Assembly: GCF_900496995.4 (NCBI RefSeq)
Contig: NC_044014.1
Span: forward strand, 12,240,501-12,304,500
Length of the DNA stretch: 64,000 nucleotides
Source: Aquila chrysaetos chrysaetos
Lineage: Eukaryota; Chordata; Aves; Accipitriformes; Accipitridae
Direction of reading: 5' to 3'
Shown here piece after piece: positions 13,996 through 27,800 of this stretch. The notes below the pieces were generated by a model that was not told the origin of the DNA, did no database searches, and saw nothing but the letters and a program-made list of their open reading frames with translations. Within the stretch, counting starts at the first letter, position 1. Each line of letters opens with the position of its first letter. Position numbers and translations under genes: made by a program.

Positions 13996-16900
13996 GCTCA
14001 TAAAATTAAACTAGTAAAAACCCAAATGGTTCATGGTTACTGAGGTTATTGCCTTGGCAATGTATTTATCGAAGGAACTAAAGTACTTGAAGCTAGGTTA
14101 GTGAACTACCAGTGACATCACTTAAAATCAACAGTTGAAAAGAAAACAACCCCCTCCTACAAATTATCTTTTGATTGGGCCTTTGAAAAATAAAACTAAA
14201 TAACTCTTTCAGAGGACATTGCCACTTATGAGCACCTACATTTATTGGTAAAGCTCAGGTATTTGATTGATCTAGACTGTCTTTTCCAAGCAAGGCATTA
14301 AAAAGGTCATACGAAATGATGAAAAAGTTGAAGAATGAAAATCAAAGCAGGGAAAAAGTTCTATTTTCACCTAAGAAATACAGTGTCAGTTGATGTGAAT
14401 GGAGCTTCAATTTTAAAATCCTATCACAACCAGCCAACTTCTAATCAACAGGTACGTAACTGTATTTGCTCCTGGAGGCAGGAAGATTGGACAACTGGAT
14501 TTTTTCACAACTATTTAGAATGTCCCAAGCGACCTTTAACAAGAATTTTAAACATCCGTTACATCTGAATTAGCATAATTTTCAACAGGATTAAAAAAAT
14601 ATATATAGTTGTATAAACACTGTCTTTAGTGGTGGAATCAGATTGATTTAAAGTGCGGTTAGACCTAACAGCTTGTTCAGAGAGGAAACTTTGGCGAGGA
14701 TGGATAAACAAGGCAATCTGAGCCCAGAGGTGAGTAAAGCACTTGTTTCTGCTGCACGAGGAAAAGGTTATTTCAGCAAGAGAGGCTGTTGGAGCGTCTG
14801 AGAGCCAAGGCTCAGCTATGCTCTCACCCAAGCATTTCCAGCTACCTCGGTTAGGGTGGGTGATGCAGGTGAGCAGCTCTGCCCACACGCAGACTATCTA
14901 TCTGGTGCCTAAAAATTGCTTCCAAACTTCAACTGATACAGCCTCACTCAAAAAGAGCAGCCCTGCTGGGTAGGTGCACATACCTACTATTTATAACAGA
15001 AGCCTTGCTAGCAAAGCTTTTTCTTCAAACATAAAAGAAACCCCGATTTGAGAATATTTTGATTTGAGTGACTCTGAAGCCTACCTATGGATGGGGGGTT
15101 AGGAGAAACAAATGAGGATGTATGTGCATTTGTTTATTTTTTAAGACGACAACAAAAAAAAAATTGAACTGCTTGAGAACCCAAAACATATAGGTGGTTT
15201 CTGGACACGTTAATAAATCAATGGCAAAACCTTCATTCATTTACTAGGTGCCAACTATTTTGCACAAAGGGTTTCACTGTCCCCAGAAAGGGTGAACACC
15301 AGCAGCTGTTGCATCAGTATGGGATAAAATATCTTAAAAGGAGAAAGATAGCATACTGTAGCATTTACACAGCTTGTATTTAAAGTTTTAAAAAAAACAA
15401 AAAACACCAAAACCTCACAGCCCAAGTCCTTCCAGAGGTTAAGCCAATATGCAGATGGAATATTTAAATATGACAGCAATCTGAATAATGAGCTGAGAAC
15501 TAAACAGAGAATTGTTATCTGGCTGTTATCTGCACCGAGCCGAGAGGACTCACGTATCCAGGCCCCACCATCCAAAGAATTTGTACGCAGGCATAATAAC
15601 CCAAGTGTGCTATTCACTACTCTACTGGGGCACCTTAATTAGCCAGCCAAGCCTAAGTTGAGTTTGCCTTGTTTTAAGGCTTCCGGCATCCACAGAGAGT
15701 TCTCCGAAAAGCAATTCAAAGCAGGAATGTGATTAAGGGGAAAGACTCAGCTGGCCGAGCTGAGTGGCATGAATACCTCCCGCTTTTCCGCTCCCTTATG
15801 GGCCAAGCCAAAGAAAGATGCTGTGGCTAAAGAGAAAGTCTCAGTAGCTGTGGATCCAAGTCCAGTGCAAACTGCCCCCCATGAGATGCTACAAGGAAAT
15901 CACTGCATCTCACAACCACCACAGTTCTACTTTTCTGCTTTTATACCCCACCCCAATCTATCAAATACGCTAAAGAGAGCACTCAAATTAATTAGAAAGC
16001 TGCACAATTGCACACTTTCAGTCAAGTCTGTGCTAGTTCAGTTTACTGCAAAGAACAAACAACTAGAAGATCAGATCCTCTTACACTAAATACCGTCACT
16101 CAGACCTCTCAGGAAGCTTAATTTCACACAACTGCAAGACAGATAAATAGTTTGAAGATATCAGCTGTAACCTTTTATGTTTTTCACACCAAGTTATACA
16201 ACCTTGCAACCCTCAAAATCCACAGGCCTCTGTAGATGAATATGATCCTACCCCGCATCCATACTCGTCTTGCCTCTGGTCAGAAGTGGACATTGCAATA
16301 AATTTCTAGACAGACAAATCCTACTTTTACAAATGCTTTAATAATTTAGGCACTTCAGGGCAAACTTTTTTTCTTTCTTACGTAATACCCATTGCTGTAA
16401 TCCACAGAAATATTTCCAAAAGTTTATCCTTGGGGCAATATGTAATTTTACCCCTTCTGTCAGCTTTCTTTTTTCATCAAGCAGAATCCTATTGTACCAC
16501 AAGCATATTATGGTACAAATAAAAGACTAAAAATGCTGTGTTCATTAAATTTGACCATAATGCACAGTGCTAATGCCCTGCAACTGCTAATCTCACATCA
16601 CATACAGCTTTTTGCTCCATGAGGAATCTAGTTTTCATCTTCCAAAGTGCTACATGATTAGCCACTGTAAGGGCTTTCATTTCTACTAAAGAGTGGCTTC
16701 TAACATGGGTAGGAAACACATAAGAATAGAACAGGAGTTAAGTTATGCAGCTGAACCTGAATAAGAGAAAGAGCATTAGGAGAGTTTTTCCCAGATGCCT
16801 ATGAATAAAGAAGTGGATAAGGTATGTCAAAGAGCACGTGCAAAAACAGATGGGGAGAGGAAACGGTTTTGCGTATCAGGTATGATTAAATTGTTGCACC

Positions 16901-19900
16901 CAATTTCACCAATGCACGAAGACACAGAAGTTATTGAGAATAACAAGGGGGGAAAAATAGCCCCAAAACATTCAAAAATAATTAAAAGGACATTAAAACG
17001 ATGGCTACAGTTTTGACTTCAGCAGCTTTACTGTGGTATCTATTAGTTTGTAACTGTCAAAGCTAATACTATGGGTTTTCCTCCTCCTCTCTCCTTGAGA
17101 AGTATCTGCAGAAAACTGCAGGGCTGCACACTCTCTACCCTGAAAGACCAATGTTCTGGCATCACAGAGGCTGTGAGAAACAGACTCAGCATCATTCCTC
17201 TTCTGGCAGTGCTCAACATCAGAAAGAGAGAAAACCACTGGCATACTCTGCCTTCTTGCTTCACACTGTGTTTCTGGCTGGGAGGCACTGTCATTTATTT
17301 ATAGAATCTCTCAGCAAATTTGCTTGCATCCTGAAGTACGTTTTGATGATTCTATCCCTATTTTAGCATATTACAATTAATAATATTTTATAATGGTAGT
17401 AGAAGGCGAAAGATACCATCAACAGCTAGCAGACAGTCGTAGCAAGTCAGAGGCAACAGCAATGAAGGTCAGGTACTCACTGTGCCAGAAACCAGCACTG
17501 CTTCCCACCAAGCACGAGCTGAACACTTGGAACAAGGTTTCAGGAACTTCAGACACAGCCAGGTCTATTATACTGGCTTCAGTTATAGTCCTTTCAGTGA
17601 CTCTGGATGTCTCCCATTGAATTTACTGCTCTAGTGGCATTTGAATCAAGGAGACTTCCTGAGTAAGCCAGAATTCAGGATAAATGCATGAAGATAGGAT
17701 ACAGCGATTAAAAGTATTGCCCAAATTGTCTGCTATTGGTCTTTCAGTTACTTTGGGCACTCACACTGCCTCAGTTTTAAACTCTGCTTAAAGCAAAATG
17801 AACAAATGCCAGTAAAAAAGTTTGATGGAAAATCCACCATCAGCCAAATCTTGCATTGTTTGTTTCAGTTATATAGAATCATTATGTCCGGTCCTTGGAT
17901 CCTCTTTATTATACCCTCATTTCCCCTGACTGAAGAAACCTCTGTAACAGAAAACCCTCAGGAACCGTAATTTAACAAAGAGAGCATCCAAACTTGATAC
18001 AACAACTGTATGAATGAAGCCAGTAATCTGGGTATGGTTAGAGTTTAAAAAAAAAATAATTCCAATGGACAAAATGAAAAACTACATTTGATAATAAATC
18101 TTCTTTTTATGAGTAAGCTTAATACCCTTCCTCTTGGTACAAGAATGTAATACTGTCTTCCTTGCCAAGAAACAAAAAAGGACAGAAACCCACACAGAAC
18201 AAGAACCATAAGAAATGGAATAAACATCAGATATACATAGTATTTTCAAAAAGTTTTACTTTTTTTTTGTTTTGTTTTGCATATGGCCTATATCTTATTA
18301 ACCAAGACTTTTTAAGAATACTAATGCTTGAAATGAATCTTCAGAAAGACAGCAGAAATCAGACCCAAACCAGGGCTGGGGTGAGACAAGACAATTGCAC
18401 GGCAATTACTAATGAGCTCCTCCACACGCTTTACTATTACAAGAAAGCAACAGCCTACACATGTGCAGGTGTGGCAGTCACAGACAGACCCAAGGCTGGT
18501 AGAGTACACACACCACCTTCTTCCTACAGAAATCAAACGGCTGAGAACCCAAAACTAGTGAGCTTAGATGAGGACAGTGTTTGCACCCAACCCCAGACAC
18601 CACTGCTTTGATGATCAGAACAAGAGCAGAAGTGCTGCTACTCCTGTTTGTGCATTTAAAAGGTTGCCCAGTATAACAAGCTCTCTCTGAAGCCATTTGG
18701 CTAATCACATTTAAAAATCAGGGGCTCCATTTTGGTTCACCTAACACTGAAACGCTACCAACAGAAAACAAGTTCACACTGGAGGCGATACATGCAACAG
18801 GCAAAGTAATTTTCAGGAGCTCTTTCTGTTGAAGTCAGTATCAGGTTGTCCAACGCGCTGACACAGCCAGAGCTGTTATTTTTAAACACAGCCATAGTCT
18901 ATTTAACTAAAGCATCTTTACTGACTGAGCCAGTATTACTTTGATAACACTCCTTAAGTATCTACACTGAAGCCTACATATGACATCGAACAGAGAAAAT
19001 AAACTTTTGAAGATGGTACTTCATTGCAGCTAGGAAAAGAGAAAAAAGGGAAAAGAGAGAGGTCCGGGAAAAAGCTAGGAGGACCCAGCACTGAAGACCA
19101 TAAAGTGCTATCTGCAGGACAGCTGTTCACACTGTGAATTTGTATCATTCACCACCTGCACAGAGACTAACTGGAACAATTTCAGTCAACTTAAACAGCA
19201 AACAGCTTTCTGCTGTTGGAAACTCAGCATTACACTTCTAAAACAATCCTTCTGCCAAATTTGTTGGTAGCAACACTAGGTTTTCTTACACATCATTCAA
19301 CTGACAAGAACCTGGAGGGAAGGAGAAGAGAGGCACTACCATTTTCAAAGGCATGTAAGAGACTGCAAGTTATAGTTACACAACATTTTGGGAGGCAGGC
19401 TGAGCTATGCTAACCAATTTATTTGTATACATTTTCTTCAGTGTAATTCTTACTTCTTTATATATAAAGTTGTCTTGTAAACATATGCATAAGTTCATTA
19501 CCAGAACCAAGCCGAACCACATCCTTTCCTCTCACCAAAGAAATAATTTGTTCTATACGTTCCTGAACTTATAGACACTGTGGTCTACCTGACACAATGA
19601 AGTCTTCCTATGGCAATATTTAGCCTCCATTTCTTATACATGACTATGAAATAGAACCAGAAGAATAAAAGCAGCAATGGTGCACACTGTTCGATAGCGA
19701 AAACCTTTTTATTTTAAAATAGAAAATTTAGTTGTGCACCTTGTGCTGTGCACATACAGCACAGGCTCTGGAGACAAGGGAAAGTTGTTACAGAAAGCAC
19801 CCCCAAGCTTCCAACACCTCCATGCCACCCAGGACTGCCACTTACTGGCAGCCTCATGGAGTTGGGATATGGGTGCGTGACATGGGAGCCAAAGAGCAGC

Positions 19901-19918
19901 TAAACCCAGCATGTTGAG

Positions 19919-19938
19919 ATTATTTTAATTAAAATAAT
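19919..19938. repeat. 20-bp perfect AT palindrome
   Basis: ATTATTTTAA followed directly by its reverse complement TTAAAATAAT. Confidence 0.9.
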
Positions 19939-20423
19939 TTCAAAGTCTACGTAGTTTCTCCAAAATGTTGCATTTATCCCAAAGAGTCTCCCTTTAAACA
20001 TGACTTGTTTCCCCTCAGATTTTGAGCGTACTGGGAGGGTAAGGGGAACTTCATAACCTGGTGGCTGCCACATCATATCTCAAAGCCTAGAGAAACAGCT
20101 TTTTCATTCTTACTTTCCTACAAAACAAGTCCCCTTGCAGAAGGCTCAACTCACAAACACCTTCCACTTAATTTTCGCGTTGCCTCCCAGTACTGCAGGT
20201 GGGACCCTGCAGAGCTGTCACCACTTAAGGCTTAAGGCACTGGAGCCAACCTGAAGCTCAGCACTGACAGTCCCCCTTCTCCCTATTCCCCCCTTTCCCC
20301 ACAGGTTCTCACCGCTGCCTTCAACACCTTGCATTCACTCTAGTGCTCACTCAACCCTCTCTTCAGCTAATTCAGCTTATTAAAAAGAGCTAATGCAGAC
20401 GGGGGGGAGAGGAGGTATGCTGC

Positions 20424-20444
20424 TGCAATTCACGGTGAATTGCA
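20424..20444. repeat. 21-bp palindrome with 10-bp arms
   Basis: TGCAATTCAC, a central G, then GTGAATTGCA. Arms match perfectly. The TTGCAAT-like ends resemble C/EBP half sites, but the function is unknown. Confidence 0.9.
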
Positions 20445-22755
20445 TAAGTTCAGCAAGCAGCAGGGCTTACACAAGAGGGGATGAGGCAGGACCACATAGC
20501 CAAGAGGGAAGAGCAGGATATCCCCTTTAGCTGGGTTGTAAAATACAACCCAAATATTTTCATCAGATGGAAATCAGAGTCCTAGAGAGGAGTGACTATA
20601 TTAAAGAGGTGATTAGATATATATTGGAACAATGACACACAGATTTCTTATTTGACTGGGTTCTTAAATAGGATTACAGGGCTTTGATTTGTTTCTTTAA
20701 ATTGGTTTTGGAGAGAGAGAGTAACCCCCAAAAAGTTTAGAGAGGGTGGAATAACCTTGGAGGGAGTACACTACATTATGCCATGTCAACCATGATAGTT
20801 TCCCCAGCACAAATATATGCTAGTACACATTCTTCAAGTTAACTAATAAACAGAAGAGTCATAAAAAAGAATTATTTACACTATGCATTTGCACATTGTA
20901 ACCGGTAATCCTGTAGCTTTAATTCCACCTTTGAACTATCAGTTATATTGACAAGCAACAGTGGCAGCAGTGTATGTTACAAAAGGAGTAAACAAATGAC
21001 CTTTATCTAACTTTAATAAAGTAATAAAGGGCAGATTATTTTTTTCTTTTAACTTTCTTCAAAGAGAGTTTTATAGCTAACTACCAGCAGGGTGTGGACT
21101 GAAGCTAAAAAACTTTGAAATAGGTCCTTGTGAAATCTGAAACCAAAATACAGCAAAGGTCACTCTCTGAAGAACCATCTTGTCTGTATGTATACTATAA
21201 GCAAAGCTGTTAGCTCAGCCTCAGTAATAATGTAATTCAACTTACCCCCTGGGAATAGCAACATCATCAGGTTTCTACTACAAAGATAAATTTACTGCAC
21301 ACAATACCTGTTACTATACATACGCAGCATGTTTGATAGTAGCATGGTATACCTCAAGCTATTTTTTCTTGTTAAAGGCTAACTCCAGGTTATAAATATG
21401 ACATTGTTATTCTTACTCCCACCATTAACTAATTCTTTTTAGTCAACATTGCACATACAGTAGAGTCTTATGCAACATACCAGCTGATATTAATAGGAAA
21501 GGAAGCAATACATATGATTTTTTAAAATTTTTACTATTTCCCCCCCCCCCAAAAGGAGAGGATTTCAACAGTTTTCAACAAGAAAACAGAGAAATTTTCC
21601 AGTGGAGAGCCAGGATCTCCTAACACAAGTATTGGGACAGTAAGACTACTATACTTTGTTCTGTCTTATGGGCTCCTGTGAAACAGTTCACAGACCCAAG
21701 CTTAGAGACAAGTGCCATATAGCAACTGAGGTTCTTGAAAAGGGTTGCCCATACACACATTGTTCTGCAGATACATATGGGCTAGGCCTATTTTTCCAGC
21801 TACAGGAAAAGACCAGGCAGCCGAAACTGCTGGCACCAGAACTACTGGGTGAGCTTGGGCTCCTGCTCACCATGCCTATGGAGCAGAGCGTTCCTACCTC
21901 CTACGTCTCCACTAAGAGCTCTCCCTCCCTTTCACTCCGAGTTATGTCGTATGTGTTTGCCAACTGAGGAAAGACGTGGCAATCTTCACATCTAAGCAAA
22001 GATTTCACAAAGTGTAGCACTGAAATGTTGACCACCTCTGCTTGAGGACACTTTTGTGGTATAGAAGACATCCCACCACCCTCAATGGTCTCCATTGGCC
22101 ACTTAGGGTCCATCGCTGAAAAGACAGAGGAACGGCTAGAAAAAGAACAATTTCTCCTGACCAGACAGCAAAAATTTCTGTCTTTAATGGCGCAGTGCTT
22201 GAGAAGAACTAAGCAGTCTTTGAAATCTAGCTCTTAACCAGGAGTTGTCTTAGGGCATGTAAAATTAGGGACACTGCTGTTTAAAAACATCTAAGCTTGA
22301 GCGAACATACATAAAGAACATAACATGTATGCAACAACTATTTGAAGAGGAAGCAGTATTTTAGTTTTTCCCCCAAGTGCTTGGCCCACAGGAAAACATC
22401 TGATGTAAAAAGGGAACGTACACTGCCCCTTTACCACCCTAAGGGCAAATTATCCAGGCACCTTTAAAAAAAAAAAAACAAAACTCCTGATGTTTTACAG
22501 CTTAACCATTTTATATAGTTAAACAGAGTTGTCTTGAGTTCACAAGCCTTAAGTTATTTGATACGTCTTAACTAGGAAGCTATCTGGATTCACTTCAAGA
22601 TTATTATTATTTTTTTAACTAACCTGCTTTTGAGTACAGACTCACTCATGCTAGCACCACACAGATGTATTCAATCTCTTTGCATGATGCAAAACTATTT
22701 AAAGTTCAAAACAGAGTGAAAAAAGGATGGGGGAACCCAACTGCCAGACCACTAG

Positions 22756-22858
22756 GTTTGGTTTCTCGTTTGTTTTTTTGGTTTTTGGGGGTTTTTTTGG
22801 GGGGTTTTTTTTTTGTTGTTGTTGTTGTTTTGTTTTTTGGTTTTGTTTTTTTTTTTAA
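22756..22858. repeat. T/G-rich low-complexity tract with (TTG)n
   Basis: About 100 bp of T runs broken by GG, GGGGG and GGGGGG blocks, then (GTT)5 and more T. On the putative ADD3 sense strand it is a C/A-rich pre-mRNA segment. Confidence 0.85.
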
Positions 22859-24169
22859 TTTATTTTAAACCCCCACAAATTTCAATGTATTTGCAAGTTC
22901 TTCTGTGCATTTCTTATTTTTTGCTCAATACCAGACCCATGATTTTGATCAGATCGATAAGGAACAAGCCAAACGTATAAAGACAGCTTTGCTGATTACA
23001 GGCATACTTTGCTTTACAGAACATTGTACTAGCCATTATTAAAGCATGTATCACGACTTCATTTTTCTTCCTCAGCTGCTCAGAATTAAATCTTTGCAAT
23101 AAAAATATTTATGAAAATTTGACTGAGCAATCTACTTCGGACACTTTGTCTTAGAGGATAGAGTTTTTTGTTCCAAATCATGCACACGCAGAGGTATCTG
23201 CCAAGCTCTCCAACTGTGTCACTCCAGTCCTTAAGCCATTTAACGCAGAACATGCACGTGTCCTTTGAATGCCAAGTCAGCTATGTATCAAAGACAAACA
23301 GCTCTGGATAGTCAACCCATAACAATCAGCACGTCAGTAAGAGATCTGATTTGTATTCAGTATTATGTCCATTGATGAGACTGGGAAAAAAAAATTAAAA
23401 AAATCCACACATACCCATGGATTCTTTCACAACCTAAATAATTTTAGGAATAAGAAAATTACACAACCTTTGGCCTGAAAATACACAGTTTGCCCTAAGA
23501 GACAACAGCTTCTGTTTAGTAAATGAATTAAAGACCATGAACATCTTCGCCTTCTGCCTTCTACCCTGACAGCTGGGCCAAAAAAAAATTTGAGTCACCA
23601 GAAGAGTTTTGCCTTTGCATGTACTTTTAGACAAAAAGGCATTTAAAGCCAGCTGCCATTGAAAGCCAGAAATTGCACAGACTAACTGTGAACATTGCAA
23701 AGACAATTACTCCTTAACTGGGTATTTAGTACAACACTTCATACACAATCAAGATCTGAAACAGGATGATGGGCTTGTTGTGGGCACTATCACAATTTAA
23801 TCATAATAACAGAAATAGATATTTGACTAGTTATTCATTTATTATGGCAGTAATACTACATCAGAAGGGCTAATGTTGCATTCAGTTAACATGGGAGTGC
23901 CAGGTATTAATTTTATACACAGCTTCTTGCACCCTAAGTTTCAGCACCATCATGGAAATTGCAGATAATACAGCTGAAAACAATAATAAGAGAATACTTG
24001 ACCTTACCCTCCACAGGCTACTGTATCATGCAATCTCCAAATAAAGTTTGTACATTCTAAGAATGAAGTTTTTTGGGTTAGTTTTTGTGGTTTAGGATAC
24101 ACAGCAAATACGGTAGGTTATCTGGTGTGCAGTAATAATTGGTGTATTAAAAGAGAGCTGGCTTAAATT

Positions 24170-24270
24170 GTGTTTTAATCCTGTTTTAGCATTGACCAGG
24201 AGCCTGGAGAAATTGTTATGCAATTCATTAGCACTCCTAAAAATGGTGTGTATCTGAGTCAGGAAAACAC
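24170..24270. promoter_or_regulatory. Candidate conserved block
   Basis: Non-repetitive sequence including GAAATTGTTATGCAATTCAT and TTAGCAC, with POU/homeodomain-like cores. It is a weak candidate based on texture only. Confidence 0.2.
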
Positions 24271-24870
24271 AAAGGTACTTGTGAGGTCACTACTTTTGTG
24301 TCATTGTATTCAGTTCTAGACAGAGCTGGATGCACTGCCTCGTATTGTCTGCTGTTCCCGTCCCAAAATCCTATTTTCAATTTCACCTAATTTGTCATAA
24401 GATAGGCTGAAGGTTGCCTCTGCTAAGTGTCTGCTAGATCTGAAGCATCTGAGCCAAAACATTCTACTCTTCCTGACATGAGGGCTCATAAGTATACTCT
24501 CCAATGCTATAGTTTAATTTTTAAATCAAGGATCTTTTCTTTGGAAAGCACTACCCAGCTTTCAAATACTTGACTTTGTGGCCTTAATGATGCTCTTTAT
24601 AAATACAGAGGTTTTTGTATATAAATCCATAAAGACTAAAATATCACATGGGTTGCTAGGGAAGTATTGGGATACTGAATTATATGAAACAACTTATGTT
24701 AATATCAGCAGTCTCTCTGAACCCAGGCAACTTATGATTTTCATTGATCTAGAAATTATTTATTTGAATCAGACAGACAACTTCAGTACCAAACTGCTTC
24801 CACAGCATTCTGTCAAGACTTCTAGAGCTATCAAAAAAGGCGTTTCTTCAACAAAAGCCAGTCCACATTT

Positions 24871-24898
24871 GGGGGGGGGGGGGGGGGGGGGGGGGGGG
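24871..24898. repeat. 28-base G homopolymer
   Basis: An uninterrupted run of 28 G on the + strand between CACATTT and ATTAAAA. It can form G-quadruplexes and is prone to sequencing error, so the exact length is uncertain. Confidence 0.95.
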
Positions 24899-27800
24899 AT
24901 TAAAAAATTTCAAATTATATTTTTCCTTTCTTGTTTTTACTGTATTAGAACAAGTAAAGCAAGCTTTATCCAATAAGTAAGCTTTTCTATTTTGCACTCT
25001 ATTTACCATCAGAAGGACATGCACAGTAACACTTGGTTGGGTGATAAGCAGCCTGCTTCCAGAACTGACATTTACTATGCATGCACAAACACCAGATGCA
25101 GGTCCAACTGGCCTCTAAACTATGTCGTACTTAGTGTAATAGCTATGGATGATATGCATAGGAATGCTTGTTTTCTACCAAAACCCCACATCATGTAATA
25201 ATTAAATACATGCAACAATAATAAAAAAAAAAAATCTTGAGACCAATTGTTACAGGTATAGATGAAGACAACAAGCACAGATTTTTCAAAGCAATTCAAC
25301 AGAATCCTCTTTCTTTGACCAACACAGCAGACAGTTCAGCTCTTGGCTGAAGTGCCAGCTACCATTAACACCAACACTGTGCTAGGTACTCATTGTCACT
25401 GCACTGTCCTGATCAAGAGCAGCAGTAAGCTGCCATCAACTCTATGATACTCAAGATTGCCATGTACTTCAGCTGGAGAAGTAACTTCAGGAGGTTCTGA
25501 CTGCACAAGGGAAAAGGGATTTACCAGCTGTTAGCTGCTGTGGGTCACGAAAACACAACGTGAAAATCTACAAAGCGAGCTGGAGCTCTCACACCAGTTT
25601 GCAATTTACTGATCTTCACCTCAACCTGCTAACTCGCATGAAAACTACCTGCTGCTTTGATGTCACTAGGATTTTAACACATTAAACAATACAAGGCAAG
25701 AAAAGAGTTTCTTCCTAAGCCAAGACCATAACAGTTTAAGAGACCAGAACAATGAATGAGGCTATTATAATATTTCCCTAATTAGCACTTTGTAACAGCT
25801 GACTGCATCCTTGTCAAGCAGAATTGACATCACTACCATAAGACACATACTATATTTAATATGCTCCCAGAGTCCTAACTAAATAGGTACCTACATCACA
25901 TTTACCAAACTGTGAAGATCTGTGGGGGAAAGAAACAACCAGAAGCCATCACCCTCACACTGAGGTTTGAAGCTCTCAAGCCTTCTTTCACTATCTAACT
26001 TTTGAATGAATCCAAAGAAAATCTCAACTTTTTAGTAAACATTTTCCAGTTTACTGATTATTTTGAAGTGACACACTCCCCGTAGCCTACATTAAGAGCA
26101 TGCCATAACTAAAGATGCTTTATCTAAACAAATTTATTAAAATTGGTTTGTCTTAACTAATAACCCAGACCACAAATTATCCACAAACCAGCCATGTACT
26201 TGCTAGGATATCTCTGAAAGAAATACCTCAAAATCTCATTTGCGATGACATACAATGACTTGTGTTATCTTGAATATGGAAAAGAAACAAAAGTGTTTCC
26301 CCATCTGCCAAGTGACTCAAAGTTAATATAGGAAGCAGAGTAGACTCTGTGGCAAACAGATGTAACATTAACACACAATGAGTAAGTTACTGCTTGTTCC
26401 CTAAGGGTGAAGTAGCTTTTATTCATCTTCATCTGCCAAAAACAACTACACAAAAGACAACTACCCCCCAAGAACCCTGCCAGAAGCCACACCACCATCT
26501 ACCACCATCTCTCATACAGCAACCAGCATTTCAAAACATAGCTTGAAGAAAAGCCTGTGACGTAACGGGAAGCAACGTTATTAAATAATATAGATTGCAT
26601 TCTTCTAAGTCAATACCAAAACAATGACCAACTTGGTTTTTGAAACAGCAGCACTACAAAAATGCAAAATTGATTTACAAGAGAAATAGCAGCCAGGGGT
26701 TGCTATGGCTGCTGAAGTTACAGGACTTTTTTTAAAGAAACAAAAATGTTTATCTAGTTTAAAAAAAAAAGCTATCGAAGGCAATTTTATGCACCAGCTC
26801 AAAGTCACACAAATTATTCTCCTAAATTAAAACTCTTTTTTTTTTTTTTTTTAAAGCATTACCATTCCAACACCATCCACAGTGTGGTGAGTACATTTGT
26901 TACAGTTTTAACTAGCAACAATGATTTTAACAAGGAAAAAACTAGCAGCCTTCTGCCTTCTTTCATTTCAGTTTCTGACCTGTAAAACATTCCACTTACA
27001 ACTAACATTGGCCTATCTGAAAATATTTTTCATTTTTCATCTCTTACATGTTAATTTCTGATGATTTTCACAGCAAATCGTGTCTTATGCCAGGTCATCC
27101 GGCCTGCAACAAGTTGAGCCAAACAAAATCAGGCAGCCCCGCATGCAATGTCACCTCTAACATCACATGCAACAGGAACAGTTCCAGCACAGTTACACTG
27201 AACACAGCTCGGTTCATCCAGCCCTGTCGAACAACCAGCGCTTACTTCATAACCAGCAAAGGGTTGACAGAAGAGCTGCAGGACACCTCACTGACTGACA
27301 GTGAAACATCCCCATTCACCCAGATCGCTCAAGTCCACCCTCTCCATAAGCAATGCAAAGTCCCTGGTGTAAGAGGCACCACCCGGACCTAACCCATCTC
27401 TTTGGGTTAGATGATCATGGTGTACACGACAGCTGAACTGCACCACCCTATAATCATCATTTCCTTAAATAAAAATGTCAGCTGCCTCAATCCTCAGGCA
27501 AGAGTCAAACATAATGACTGATTTAACCAAGAGACCATTAAATCCCCAGATATCCTAAAGCGTAGCAGCACTCCATCTATTGGTCAAGAATTAAGGACGT
27601 GCTTAATCATCATCATCACGTACTAACCTCTATCATCGAACACTCAACCCCTAAATAGCCCACCCCTTCTTCCTCCCTGCTTAGGGCTTCATGTTCTTCC
27701 AGCAAAAACTAAACGCAAGTAATAATGTCTTCTGAAAAACAACATATCACTAGAAGTGTTAACATGAAAACTTCTAAACTTAAAACTGGTACACGCTATT

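Larger units (their letters stand above)
13001..24870 (-). other. ADD3: Putative ADD3 intron 1, third segment
   Basis: AT-rich sequence with no recognised gene. It holds a diverged duplicate pair (13045-13095 / 13943-13995), an A run at about 13454-13468, perfect palindromes at 19919-19938 and 20424-20444, a C10 run at 21541-21550, and a T/G-rich tract at 22756-22858. Open frames up to 149 codons (18162-18611, +) have no recognisable domain. Confidence 0.55.

Noticed and set aside
18162-18611. 149-codon open frame, + strand, with a hydrophobic stretch
   Set aside because: The hydrophobic part is a translated T run; no family resemblance.
24578-24976. 132-codon open frame reading through the G28 tract
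   Set aside because: Depends on the homopolymer length and has no recognisable similarity.
26790-26830. Possible reverse-strand MIR piece (CTCAAAGTCACACAAATTA)
   Set aside because: Only about 20 bp resemble the core; too short to support.
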